Assembly: GCA_015679605.1 (NCBI GenBank)
Contig: JAAAVE010000308.1
Span: 1-22,942, forward strand
Direction: 5' to 3'
Length of the DNA stretch: 22,942 nucleotides
Source of the DNA: Podila epigama
Taxonomy: Eukaryota > Mortierellomycota > Mortierellomycetes > Mortierellales > Mortierellaceae
The notes beneath the pieces were generated by a model. The model searched no databases. It saw only the letters and a list, made by a program, of their open reading frames with translations, and was not told where the DNA came from. Within the stretch, counting starts at the first letter, position 1, and each line of letters opens with the position of its first letter. Positions 9,691 to 20,898 of the stretch are shown here, one piece after another. The position numbers and the translations under genes are program-made.

Positions 9691-12600
9691 TTACTCATCC
9701 TTCGATGAGGAAGGTGTCTTTGATGTAGAAGTACTCACTTCAACCTCGCCCACCTTGTTACCCTTCACAGCCTTCGTTTTGCCTGCGATTCCATGAGCCT
9801 TGATATCTTCAAGGGCCGTCGACCTGACATGTGCTGGCATCAATGGGTTGTGGTTGGCACTGTTGCGGAGACGATCCGCCAGATCGCGAATAGCACCACT
9901 TGTAATATACTTTGCGCTTGCTCCCTGTGGCATCATTCGAGTCTGCAACATGGCCTTGAGTTCTGCTCGCATCGCCTTGATCTTATTCTTGCGAGATGTC
10001 ATAGCTGAATTATCATCATCCTTGTCCTTCTTTGGGCCAGAGTTCAACACATCTTCGTCCAAAATGATATCCATTGCCTCTGCAGATTTGATCATCCAAT
10101 CGTCTTGATGGGCAGCCTAAGAACATTTAAATATTCGCCAGTTTCGTAACAACGAAGACAATGGAAGGATAACGAATAAGTAAAAGAGTAACCACAATTA
10201 CAAAGGATAAACAAGGAGAAAACATTAGAAATAAACGACACAACTGACGAGAGATACTTTACCTTCTGTAAGCGATGCTCTTGCTCATCAATCTTCTTGG
10301 CAAGGGCTATACGCTTCTTCATCTCGTTAATGACACCCCGGTCAATGGGGAACTCAGGGATACCACCCGTTTGATCCTTCTTGAGAGTGATACACATCTT
10401 GCGGTACAATTGTACCTCATCGGGTCCACAGATCAACAGCGAAATACCCTCATTGTCAGCACGGGCAGTACGACCACTGCGATGGACATAGATATCACCG
10501 GAACGAGGCACCTGGTAATGAATAACATGATCCACCATCGGAATATCCAATCCACGCGCCGCCACATCCGACGCAATCATGAACGCGTGTGGATTTGCCT
10601 TGAATCGGTCCAGGTTCTTGAGACGTTGACGCTGTTGCATCTGGGCATGCATACCCAAGGCCTCAATACCCAAGAGCTGCATCATTGGCACCAAGTGGCG
10701 GATGGCATCAATCGAGTTGACAAAGACAAGGGTTCGTCCAGGATACTTCTTTGCAAAGTAATACAGATACAAATCCTTCTCTGCCGTCAGACAATCAATC
10801 TTGGCCTCCAACAGTTTTGATGCCACAATCTTTTCAGACATCACATTCACAAACGCTGGCGACTCATCATGGAACTCGAGACGCTCCATCAGATCCTCAA
10901 TTGTTCCCTCAGCAGAAGCATCACTGACTGACTTTGCCTTGTTCCTCTTTCGTGTTAAATTCAAGCTAAGCTCCTTACTGAGTGTTGCCGTAAAGACAAA
11001 GGTCTGTCTGTTGGCGGCGAAATCCTTACGAGCGATCGATGTCGAAGCAACTTCACCACTGTCTGCCTCGGACGATGCACTCTCCTTCAAATGTTGCTCC
11101 CAGTCGCTTGTCACTTCACGCTTCCTCTCCAACAATTTGAGAATCGAGCTCAATTCCTGGAAATGTCCCGACTCCAACATACGATCCGCCTCATCCAGAA
11201 CCAAGAACCGTGCATGGACCAGACGTTCAGAGTAAACAGGGTTGGTTGAAATCAGCTCCCAGAGTCGTCCAGGTGTTGCAACAATGATGGCTGGGTTCCT
11301 GTCCAATTGACGGGTCTGCTTCTGAACAGACATGCCTCCTACAATGGGCACAACATGGTGACCTGTGAACTGGGTAAAGGCCACCAAGTGGTCCTTGACC
11401 TGGATAGCCAACTCGCGGGTGGGCGTCAAGATCAGGGCTGTCAAGGACTCTGCAAGAGGGGTATTGTTTTCGGCCGCAAACACGGCTTGCTGGGCAAGGC
11501 ATTGGACAATAGGCAAGCCAAAGGCCAAAGTCTTACCAGATCCCTATAGAAATTTGATTGAACAATAAGAGTATTCGCTTAACACCGATACTATGATTGA
11601 AAATAACAGACAGACAGACAGATAAACAAAATAAAACAATTTGAGTGGCAGGCATCGTAGCAACTTACAGTCTCGGCAACACCAACAACATCGCGTCCAG
11701 CAAGGCCCAAAGGCAGAGCCTGTTCCTGAATTGGTGATGGCTTGGTGAACTTTTGTTTCCTGAGCGCATTCTCCAACATTGGCGAAAGGTTATATGCCTT
11801 CCATGCCGAAATATCAAAATCTATAATAACGAATAGTATTTGATCGTTAGCAAAAAAAAAAAAAAAAAAACGAGAATGGCGACAAAAAACATCAAGACAG
11901 GTGAGGGGAGGGCCTCTCTACAAAATGAATAAACCCTTAAAACGGAAAATAAAACTTACTAGGGTCGACACCATCCATGGGATCATAGGGTTTCTTGACT
12001 TCCTCAGTCTGTGCCTTCTCAGCAGCCAAGGCAGCCTTGGCTGCTGCCTTTCTCGCCTTGAATTCCTCCAGCTTCAACTTTGCCTTTTCCTTCTTTGACA
12101 TCTTTTTCGTCGACTCTGCATCATCCGTTGTCTCTCCTTTAGCGGCCTCATCAGCAGTCTCGGCCTCCTTCTCCTTCTCCTTCTCTGCACCACTATTCTC
12201 CTTCTTCTCGACCTTCTTTTCCTTCTTCTTCTTTTCCTTTACTGGCTTGGTCTCTACTTTTTCGTCCTCAACCTTTTCATCTACATCCATGGACATGTCA
12301 TCATCGCCATGTGACATTTCGATATCATTATCGCCTGACGCCTCATTCTCCTGATTCTGATCCTGATCCTGATCTTGTTCCTGTTGCTTTTGTTGCAAAA
12401 AGGCATCCTCATCAAATGTATCAATGTCATAAAAGATTTCGCCTTCTCCTACAGCAAGAGGCTCAGAATGCCTGACATTCTTTCCCTTCTTCGCACTGGC
12501 TGCTTTGGCGTCATGCTATACGAAAAAAAAAATGAATCATAAAAGAGTCAGTGATCAACGTGGATCAGTGACATGCTTCCAAGAAAGAAAGAAAGAAAAA

Positions 12601-13251
12601 AAAAGAAGAAAACAAACAATGCACCCATACCTTAAAGACAATTGTCTTTCCAGTCAGATCGTCGCCTTCGTAACTAACATCGACACCATCCAATTCCTCC
12701 AGGCACAAGAATCCCTCCATATCATCCATCAGCATACCATCCGTGCTGACTGGAGTCCAACCCCAATCATCAATATGATTAAAGTCGGCCATCACCATCT
12801 CTCCACCACCACCTTGCTTTTTTGACTTTTTGTTGTTCTTGTTGTTATTATTGTTGTTGCCATCTTTGGCCTTTGATCCATCTCCAGCAGAAGTAGCAGG
12901 AACAGAATTCTTGTTCTTGTTCTTGTTCTTCTTCCCTTGGATCATGATCGGTTCAGGAGCTGGGGGCAAAGGAGGTGCCACAAGAGAAACCTTATTCCAG
13001 GCCAACTCTTCTTCGGACATGTTCAATTTCCCTTGATGACGAGCCCTTTTACGCTGTGATTTCGAAAGCTCCTTCTTTTCTTCTTCATTGGGTGTTTCTG
13101 TCACTGCGTCGTCGTTGTTGTTTGTTGACTCGACAACGTCTGACTTGTCGTTTGAAGTGGTATCGTTATTCTTTTTCCTCTTGGCATTCGAACGCTTGGG
13201 CGCCACCGAGGTGGTAGCCGATGCAGCAGCGTCTTCCACAATCCAGGTCAT
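9691..13251 (-). CDS. MAK5: ATP-dependent RNA helicase Mak5 (DDX24-type DEAD-box)
   Basis: Nucleolar helicase for assembly of the 60S ribosomal subunit (family knowledge). Five exons: 12631-13251, 11960-12515, 11669-11820, 10263-11543 and 9691-10116. Introns of 115, 139, 125 and 146 nt all keep frame, giving 1011 aa. The N-terminus has the Mak5 signature FLCLEELDGVDV, preceded by Asn/Lys-rich tracts and followed (exon 2) by a Glu/Lys/Asp-rich low-complexity stretch. The helicase core follows: Q motif KPSPIQEQALPLG; motif I AETGSGKT at 441-448, split by intron 3; Ia PTRELAIQ; Ib ATPGR; II DEAD at 560-563; III reads TAT rather than SAT; IV LVFVNSI; V ASDVAARGLDI; VI HRSGRTAR at 797-804. The C-terminus is basic, with MRAELKAMLQTRM. 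The start ATG at 13251 precedes TWIVEDAAAS. Upstream in-frame ATGs (for example 13401) would add a Lys/Phe-rich stretch from homopolymer DNA and were not used. Confidence 0.95.
11852..11869. repeat. A-homopolymer (about 18) in a MAK5 intron
   Basis: Uninterrupted A run on the plus strand (T on the gene strand) in intron 11821-11959, near the acceptor, where it adds to the pyrimidine tract. Confidence 0.85.
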
Positions 13252-13442
13252 TTTCTCTCCTTTTTTAATGTTGTTGAAAGAAAAACGAGTTGAGGATGGG
13301 GTGATGTAATGGAAGGTGAATTGATGCAATGCCCAAAAAAAAAGGGTTTGAATGTCTTTTTTGTCTTTTTTTTTTTTTTTGTGACTGCGAATAAACATCA
13401 AACATGTGGCTTTTGCGGCAAAGATAAGGTTGGTGGCAACGG

Positions 13443-13448
13443 TTTATT
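13443..13448 (-). terminator. Polyadenylation signal AATAAA of the zinc-finger gene
   Basis: AATAAA on the minus strand, 64 nt past the TAA stop at 13512-13514, in an A/T-rich stretch. It sits in the 260-bp gap before the helicase start codon. Confidence 0.5.
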
Positions 13449-13511
13449 AAATTTAATATGTATGGTGGGTAAGGTCTATTTTAAAACTCTCTATTCAAGT
13501 TCTTATCCTTC

Positions 13512-16500
13512 TTACGCGTGAATTTGAGCCATATGAACTTGTTGCTGTTGTTGTTGCTGGACTTGTGCCTGTGCTTGCGCCTGCGCCTGCGTTCGTTGCT
13601 TCATCTGAAGTTTTGTCATTTGTCTTTGATGAGTCTTAACATGTTGGGCTAAAAAGGTTTGAAAAAAAAAAATGGAACATTTTATGAGTTTTCAACGTCA
13701 AAAATGGAGGTAGTTCATTTTTTGAAACGCAACACTGACATCAGCATGTGTGTACACAATACATAAGAGACAGAGAGAGAGAGAGAAAGATAAGAAAGAA
13801 AGAAATGATACTTACAGAGGTTGTCGGACCGCGAGAACCGCTTCTTACAGGCTGGGAACGGGCAGTTGAAGGGTCGCTCAAGGGTATGGGTCTTGATATG
13901 ACGCTTCAAATGCTCAAGACGCTTGAATCGCTTGGCACATCCAATCTCGGAACAGGTATGGTGCTTTCCAGAACCACCATGCTTGCCAGAGCCACCACCA
14001 TTGTTGCTACTACTACTACTGCCGTTGTTGTTCGTGTTGCTGTTACCACCATTGCTAGCGTTGGTGGTACCGTTGTTGTTGCCATTCGTCGCATTGCTAG
14101 TAGCACTTCCAGAGAGCAAGGGTGCACCACCTCCTGACAACAAGAGAGGAGTGTCCATAGCAGTGCCCTTGGCCACCGCAGCAGCTGCAGCGGCGGCAGC
14201 GGCGGCGACAGTAGAGGCAGCATGGTTATTGTTACGGTTGCCCTTTGACCTTGGCTTTGAAGTTGTAGAAGACCCAGAGGAGGAGGTCGACGATGACATA
14301 GAAGAAAGAGAAGTCATGGAGGAAGAAGCATGCGAGTCCAGATAGACTAATGTATGGAGAAGAACAAGAAACAGAATGATATAATGTTGAGTTGTTGTTG
14401 GCCTATGATTTGCTTGTTTTTTGCTCTCTGGCATTTTGCACGCGACTATTTTCCTCCTTTCTTTCTTATTTTTCATTTTGTTTTACCTGGATGGGCCATG
14501 GTTGGCGTCATGGATGAATGAGAAAAAGTGGGTGAGGTGGAAGGAAGCATCGAGTTGAGGGGCGATGACGATGAAGGTGAGAGCTTTAGACCCATGTTCA
14601 TGTTCAGCGGCGTCGGATGCACACCTCCCAAGTTGGCCAAGTATGTGAACTGTGGAGACAACAGGATGCTGCTAGGGTAATATTGTATTGACCCTGAAGC
14701 ATCTTGGTCCATATCTATTTTTTTTTGTTATCGAATATCCATATTGGCATTAAAAGTCAGTGGGTTAGCAGTGTTTTCACTTGGTCAAAAAGTTGTAACC
14801 ATTCAATGAATGCGTATAAAACAGGACAGGCTTCAATATATGAAATGGCAGTAAAACAAAAAAAAAAAGGAGAAAAGATTACCTCGTGTTCCTTGCGCGG
14901 TAGAAGAGTTATTAGGGTGAGAGTAGAGAGGTTCATTCAGGCCAGGTGTTGGCGTGGAGTGTGAGAAAGGGACAGAGGGTGAGCTGGGCGTTAGGAGATG
15001 GGTTGGCATCGATGTTGCTGGCATCTGGGGACCTTGTGGGAATGTTTGGATGGAATGATGCTGAGGACGTTGTTGGAGCATCTGAGGGTCGAGATTATGT
15101 GGGTGCGCATGCTGATGTGGGTTCGATGCGTGATGTTGTTGCATGGACTGGTCATTCATTGCATTCGAATAACCGTGGTACGCTCCCAGGTCCGACCCAG
15201 TCATGTTCGGGACTGGATTGCTCATCTGGAATCCATGCTCGGGGAAGAACCCTCCTGCGGCATGTTGATTGAATGGGTCTGCAGACAAGGATGAACCTGT
15301 CGAATTGGCAGAGGCCAACGAAGGGGTATAGGTACCCGAGGCTGGTGACTCGAGCGAGGATGACGATGAAGCAGATGAGCACGTTGATGAGGAGGACAGA
15401 GGCTGTTGTTGTTGCTGCTGTGATTGTTGCTGCTGTGACATCTGAAGGCCATTTTGGTCCAGAGACATACCAGATGGCATCATGGATGGCATAAAGTGTG
15501 TCGAAATGGAAGATGGAAAGGCGAATGGCTCGTAGTGCGGCAACGGCGAAGGGTAAGGTGACTCGCGGTTGAGGTTACCGCCACCGGGAGCAAGGCTAGT
15601 AGGCTTGTGAATGTCACTAGGCGCGACAGACTTTAGGTCAAGACGGATAGTATCGAAGCGGGGCACCATGCTGTTGAGCTGGTCCATCTGGTTCATGGGG
15701 TACATTGGGTTAATGCCATAGCCAAAGCTGTTTTGGGCCAACATGGCGCCCGAGGTCTCATTCCCTGCCATGGACACAACTCCTCCAGAGCCTTTCTCTT
15801 GAAGCGAGTTCTCTTCGCCCTGAGTTTGACCTTGGCCTTGGCTCTGGTTTTGGCTCTGGTTCTGGTTCTGGTGAGCATTGGAGAGCTGTTGAAGAGCAAT
15901 AGTGGTGGGAGCAGCAGTAGATGCAGTGACAGCGGCGGTCGTCGTAGAGGAACTAATAGAAGGAGCACTTGAAGCTGCTGTTGTTGGAGAATCGGAGGGG
16001 CTCTGAGCCATGGAGTAGTTCTCTGCATTTGTCAAGCAACCCTCTCCATCCATGCCATCTTGCTTGTCTGACATCTCGGTGTCTTCACAAGCACTCTGAG
16101 GCTCTGGACTTTGGCTGCCATCACGGTTCACAAAGCCGCGTTTGGAGTGTGTTCGGAGATGGGCAGAAAAGTTATCAGAGCGGCTAAAGGTCTTGTTGCA
16201 GCCGGTGGCATCGCACACAAAGGAACGCTCCTTGGTATGGACGAGCCTGTGGCGCTTGAGGTGTTCATAACGCTTGAAGGTCCAACCGCAGTTGGGGAAC
16301 TTGCAAGGGTGCTTGCTGTTGCCACCGCTGCCGGAGAGACTGCCGGCAGAGGAGATGCTGGTGTTGGAGCAGATGGAGTTGTTGCGCTTGATCTTGATGC
16401 CACCGCCCAAGGGTCGACCATTCTCGAGGTCACCTTCCATCTCGGAACCCATAAAGTGGTCAGGCATGGGCGAGCTGCAGACGGAAGAGTTGGAGGAAGG

Positions 16501-17301
16501 CAAGGCCTGTTGGAGGGCTTGGTGCTGCATCTGGAAGGCATGGATATGGGAGTAAGGAGCGCGATGGTCATGATCCATTGAGTTTTGTAACGGATGTTGG
16601 TGATGATTGTAGTGATGGCTATGGCTGTGGTTCGAGGTGGGGAAGGAAGACCATGACGTTTGGCGGTGCAAAGTCTTTTCTTCCGAGGCCAAGGACTTTT
16701 GGATGGACTGGTCTGAAGAGAGGAGGGGAGCAGAGTTGCGCCGCATTGGTTCGTAAAGATGTGAGGTATGGTCGCCCATGGCCACAAAGGAAAGGGTTGA
16801 AGGGTTGGAGGAAGTGTGGGCATTGGAGGAGGATGTGGTGGTTGTACATGCGGGAGTAAAGATGGGTGAGGAGGGAGCAGAGAGGGGAGCGACGGCGGTG
16901 GAGGAACCAAAGAAGGGTAGCATGGGCATGCACATGGACATGGCATTGGTGGAATACAAAAAGTTGCCGTCGGTCTGGAAATGCTGAAGTGAGTTGTTGG
17001 TGTTGTCGGCCATGATGGCGAGTGGGTGAGGGACAGGGGAGGAGATATTATTGTTATTATTATTGTTATTGTTGTTGTTGAGGAGGAGGTTGTGCTTGGC
17101 TGACTTTAGGACAGGGGTGACGGTGGCATAGTTTTGAGAATCGACAGTGGGAGCGATGGCGAGTTGTTCGTCCTTGTCCTGGAGGGGGTGCTGGTGGAGA
17201 TGGTGGTCAGGTTCGGTGTGGATGGCAGCCATGGGTGTCATGGGTCGAGTGGTGGCGGTGGCCTCGTGGATGAGCGACTGTGGTTGCTGAGTGTGGGACA
17301 T
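13512..17301 (-). CDS. C2H2 zinc-finger transcription factor with two Msn2-like finger pairs
   Basis: Four exons: 14883-17301, 14487-14714, 13816-14346 and 13512-13648. Introns of 168, 140 and 167 nt have GT-AG ends; the first has CTAAC branch sequence. All phases agree, giving 1104 aa. Pair 1 is at 333-385 (CKFPNC...[15 protein letters not shown]...[14 protein letters not shown]). Pair 2 is at 1014-1066 (CSEIGC...[15 protein letters not shown]...FSRSDNL|SQHVKTH), its last finger split by intron 3. All four are C-x4-C-x12-H-x3-H. The rest is low complexity: an Asn run near residue 78, Ser/Pro/Gln-rich stretches typical of fungal activation domains, an Ala run, and a Gln-rich tail to the C-terminus. 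Predicted to be nuclear. The helix residues resemble Msn2/Msn4, so AGGGG binding is an inference; orthology is not claimed. I start at ATG 17301; upstream codons to 17355 are open but begin at a likely splice acceptor. Confidence 0.88.
17046..17078. repeat. Asn-codon trinucleotide repeat in the zinc-finger gene
   Basis: Plus-strand ATT/GTT run, read on the gene strand as AAC/AAT codons, encoding an uninterrupted run of 11 Asn near the N-terminus. The mix of two codons suggests an older repeat, not a fresh slippage event. Confidence 0.85.
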
Positions 17302-17354
17302 GCGCGAGGGCAGAATGGAGATGGAAGGCAACGACAGACAGACCGACAGACGCG

Positions 17355-17396
17355 ACTAGGAGAGGAGAAGGAAAGAAGGCGAGAAGACGGTTAGGA
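17355..17396 (-). other. Candidate 5'-leader intron acceptor of the zinc-finger gene
   Basis: On the minus strand, CCTAACCG (branch-site-like, near 17391) is followed by an almost pure pyrimidine tract and then CTCCTAG, with the AG at 17357-17356. This is as strong as any acceptor used in the coding part. It would place the start of an exon at 17355, 54 nt before the ATG, implying an upstream leader exon somewhere to the right. I could not choose its donor. Confidence 0.45.
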
Positions 17397-19284
17397 TGAT
17401 AGAAAGAAGCGACACTTTTTGTAGGAATGTGCAATGTGCAATGTGGTATTGTCAAATGGAATGGACAGGTATGCTATGCATGGACCCATTACATGCCACA
17501 TGCCATCCATCCATGGCATGGTACTTCTTTTTTTGAAGTGTTTGTTGTCTAAATATATCGCCGTGTGGGTTCCGTTCCCAATATGTGAAAGAGTCCCATC
17601 CCATCCCCCTCCCCCATTTCTTCTTTTTTTTTTTCCCCCTTGAAAATGTGTGTTGCAGAATAGATAATGTCAGAAAAAAAAGAAAGATGGTAGGGAGAAA
17701 ACTAAGAAAGATGAAACGCCAGGCTCACGCTCACTCTTTTATGCTCCTAGTCATGCTCAACTCTATAGCTTGTTTGCTTATGTTTATGGGAGAGAAAGAG
17801 AGATGGAAGAATGAGAGCTCGCTAGAAGAGGTATGGCGTGTAAATAAGGTAGCATATGGGATGTAGTGGAGAAGGATGCTGTGATGCTGTTGAACGGTTC
17901 GAATGGACAAGAAAAAAAAAAAAAAAAGATATTTCCGACAGAGCGGTTCAATTGGAGTGAAAAGAAGAAAGGGGGGGTAAAAGGGGGGGACACGGCCCTA
18001 AAACATGCACACACACACATTAAAATGAGGTGAGCGTGCACGTCCCTTTGTGTACCACTCGTTGTGTACAATGTCATTCCCACTAGTACTGTGTCACAGC
18101 AACAAAACAGGTGAGCGCACGCACACAGCACACACTCAATTCAAACAGATGCCAGCATCGGATATTTCGAATGGGTGGCAGTTTGAATGGATTATTTGAT
18201 TGCCAGGAACATGATTCGTTCCTCATTCATAGGGGAGAAAGAGCACAGGAAGGACAAGGATGGGGATGGGGCTTCAGGGTGGTACACTCATTGACTCTTG
18301 CGTCTTTAGGGTATCCATTCATCCAATCCATCCGTGCATCCATTCACAGAGATGTATGTATCATGGACAATTAGGGGGGAAGAGTCAAGAACAAGAAAAA
18401 GGTGTGGCCATTTGACAATGGACGAAACGTGAAATGATAAAAAAACAAAAAGAAGATCCAGGAACAGGGAGACACGTTGATCTGTTGTTGTTTGTTGTTG
18501 TTGTGGTTGTCGTTGTCGCTGTTTTTTGCCATCGTCATTGTAGTCGTAGTTGTCGTTATGTAGAAAGTGGGAAAAAAGGAAGGGAACGTGTGGAGGGGGA
18601 TGAAGTTTAACCTTTTCATTCTTACAATATAACAAAAGACTGCTCTTGAAGAGTTTTGTTCACGACCTCTTGCGTTGTTCTTGAAGGTCGATGATGATGT
18701 GTCAATTCCTGTCTCTTCTATATTATCTCACTCTATCTTTCTTTCTTTCTCTGTCCTTTATGAACTGTAAGACTTTGAGCTGAAAAAGAAGAAGTAGGTG
18801 AAGAAGATGAAGAAAATGAAGAAGAAGAAGAATAAAACAAGCGCGAAGAAAGGTGAATAGACAAGAGATGGAAGGGGAAAAAAAAGAGTGAATGGATGAA
18901 TGAGCCGGACGAGAGTAAAAAAAGAATGGGATTGAAAGGGATGGGTGTAGATGAGCGAATGAAATATGTGAGGGTGCGAGGGTTATGCGTTAAGACGAAT
19001 GGAAGGGTGGATGAATGTATGAATGTATGGATGGATGGGCGGGAATACGAGGCGGGGTGGGAGGATGGTATGTATGAATGTATGCAAGTGATATGTGAGA
19101 TGGATGGTTGCAAGTGAGCGGGAGTGAGACGCGGTGAGAAAGGAAGAGAAGGAAAGAAGGAGAGTGGGGTAGAAGAAAAGGTGAGCCGGCGACAAGAAGA
19201 AAAAGAAGAATATAAGAAGAAAAAGAAAAAAAGAAAAAAAAGAAAGAAAAGAGAAAAAGAAAATGGTAGGAATGAGAAGTGTGT

Positions 19285-19336
19285 GAATGAATGAATGGAT
19301 GGGATGCATGGGATGGATGGGATGGATGGATGGGTG
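19285..19336. repeat. ATGG/GGGATG-type tetranucleotide repeat
   Basis: Imperfect run of GAATGA and GGATGGAT units on the plus strand, part of a wider ATGG-rich area starting near 18890. Confidence 0.75.
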
Positions 19337-19547
19337 GTAACGTGTTACGTGTTTTTCTTCCTTTTCTCTGTCAGGGCGACGAGCTTTGAGGGTGTAAGAA
19401 GCAATGGCAAAAACAGGTATCAAGAAACAAAGGACACAGGTGGAATGTGGTACAAAAGTTGGTGACATTCAACCGGTAGAAAAGGTACCAAGTTACAGGT
19501 AGGCCAGACAGAAGAGGGACACATCAAGAATAGGATAGATGAAAGGG

Positions 19548-19591
19548 ATTAGGGATGAGGATTAGGGATGAGGATGGGGATGAGGATGGGG
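19548..19591. repeat. 13/12-bp minisatellite with TTAGGG-like units
   Basis: Two copies of ATTAGGGATGAGG are followed by ATGGGGATGAGG and a partial copy. It contains TTAGGG twice but is interrupted and internal, so it is not a telomere tract. Confidence 0.8.
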
Positions 19592-19613
19592 ACGTCTTTG
19601 TCACCGCACGCCG

Positions 19614-19630
19614 CACACACACACACACAC
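19614..19630. repeat. (CA)n dinucleotide repeat
   Basis: Uninterrupted CA run on the plus strand, followed by ATTTACATTTACATACACACAC. Confidence 0.9.
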
Positions 19631-19732
19631 ATTTACATTTACATACACACACCGCACCACCCCATGCCATGGATAAAGAGTGTCACAGTTATTAATAACA
19701 CCCAGGCGTGACCAAACGACCAAAAAACGAAA

Positions 19733-19795
19733 CCAGACCAGACCAGACCAGACAAAGGCCAGACAAAGGCCAGACAAGACGAGACAAGACGAGAA
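19733..19795. repeat. CCAGA-based tandem repeat array
   Basis: Four CCAGA units pass into two CCAGACAAAGG-type units and then two ACAAGACGAG units, a graded series of related short repeats. Confidence 0.8.
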
Positions 19796-20427
19796 AAAGC
19801 TGGTTAGGCTAGTAAGAAAGAACCAAGAAACCCTGTGGGTGACGGATAATGGACAAATGGGATATGTATGTATGGATGGTATGCTGCCATGCTACCATGC
19901 TACAATGCTACAATATTACAATACTATAATACTATGTGAGGAAGTGTGTGGGTGTAGGTTACTAATTCAGCTCAGGTGCTGGTCATGCTTCATACGACCA
20001 TGTACCCAGATCACTATGGCAAGCATCATGTCGAGGTGAAAAAATAGTGCCCCATTCCCACATCACAGAGCAAAAAGACGACCGAAAACCTCCAGGCTCA
20101 ATGCCGACATGAGCGAGTTGAGCTTCGCCCTGTTTGGAGACGCAAAAAGACAAAGACAGAGACAATAAACAGAGACAGAGACTGACGGACGGGCCACGGT
20201 GTGTTGCATGTTGTTTGCTGTGATTGCTGCCTCTCACTAGCATGCGGATCACGTCTGAACAGGCAGATGAAGAGAAGGAAAGGGAAGAAACAAGATTAAG
20301 GGAGCGCGAAATAAAGGAGACAAATGGGGCAGAGAGGGGTACAAGAGAAGAAGAGTGAATGCAAGTGTAAATGCATGTTAGTGAGTGTGTGAGTGTGTGA
20401 GTGTGTGTGTGAATGAGAGAGATAGGA

Positions 20428-20430
<3 letters not shown>

Positions 20431-20470
<40 letters not shown>
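20431..20470. repeat. (GACA)10 microsatellite
   Basis: Ten perfect GACA units. Directly upstream is a GTGAGTGTGT repeat. On the minus strand it reads as Cys-Leu-Ser-Val, which creates a misleading open frame. Confidence 0.95.
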
Positions 20471-20474
<4 letters not shown>

Positions 20475-20667
20475 TGCAGACAAAGAGAGGTCCATCCTCT
20501 TGAACCATTGACAATACATGGCTCAGAAAAGTGCCATCTATACATCTAATACATTCAATACACCCAACATACATCCAATACATTCACCCAGCACACTTGA
20601 AGACCGTCAATTGACGGGAATGTGAATGGAATAGGAACGGATGAATTGGATGGGTAGATATGTGGTT

Positions 20668-20693
20668 ACTCTGCTTTTTCAGAAAAGCAGAGT
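20668..20693. other. Perfect 11-bp inverted repeat with 4-nt loop
   Basis: ACTCTGCTTTT, then TCAG, then AAAAGCAGAGT. It could fold as a hairpin in DNA or in RNA from either strand. There is no U-run after it and no gene adjacent, so it is not a clear terminator. Confidence 0.8.
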
Positions 20694-20782
20694 GCTCCAG
20701 GGGGAGTGAGATTGTTGACGAGGGCAATTGGCAATGAATGGTATGCGAATAGCATCTCTCCATATCGCGCGTGTAACTGCGC

Positions 20783-20800
20783 GTGTGTGTGTGTGTGTGT
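20783..20800. repeat. (GT)9 dinucleotide repeat
   Basis: Uninterrupted GT run on the plus strand. Confidence 0.95.
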
Positions 20801-20850
20801 GACATGTGTGTCCAACCATCCACAGTCAGTCCACAGTCCCATCAGAAAGC

Positions 20851-20898
20851 GATGTGATGCGATGCGATGCGATGCGCTGCGACAACGACAACGACAAC
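20851..20898. repeat. GATGC pentanucleotide repeat followed by GACAAC repeat
   Basis: GATGT, four GATGC and GCTGC units (20851-20880), then three GACAAC units. The same GATGC unit returns in a longer array at 21697. Confidence 0.9.

Noticed and set aside
13748-14345. Plus-strand frames opposite finger pair 2
   Set aside because: Antisense shadows; the minus frame has the fingers and consistent splice sites.
15693-16946. Long alternative frames within the first exon of the zinc-finger gene
   Set aside because: They are shadows of the coding frame that carries intact C2H2 fingers.
17302-17331. Start of the zinc-finger protein at 17331
   Set aside because: The codon there is TTG, not ATG. The first ATG in frame is at 17301.
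17890-17905. tRNA B-box-like GGTTCGAATGG
   Set aside because: It lacks the closing CC of the consensus, and no A box or cloverleaf is visible around it.
19548-19591. Interstitial telomere
   Set aside because: Only two TTAGGG hexamers occur, embedded in a 13-bp unit; this is a minisatellite.
19983-20583. Minus-strand open frames of about 95-180 codons
   Set aside because: They translate GACA and GTGA microsatellites (Cys-Leu-Ser-Val and Thr-His runs) and have no protein-like composition.
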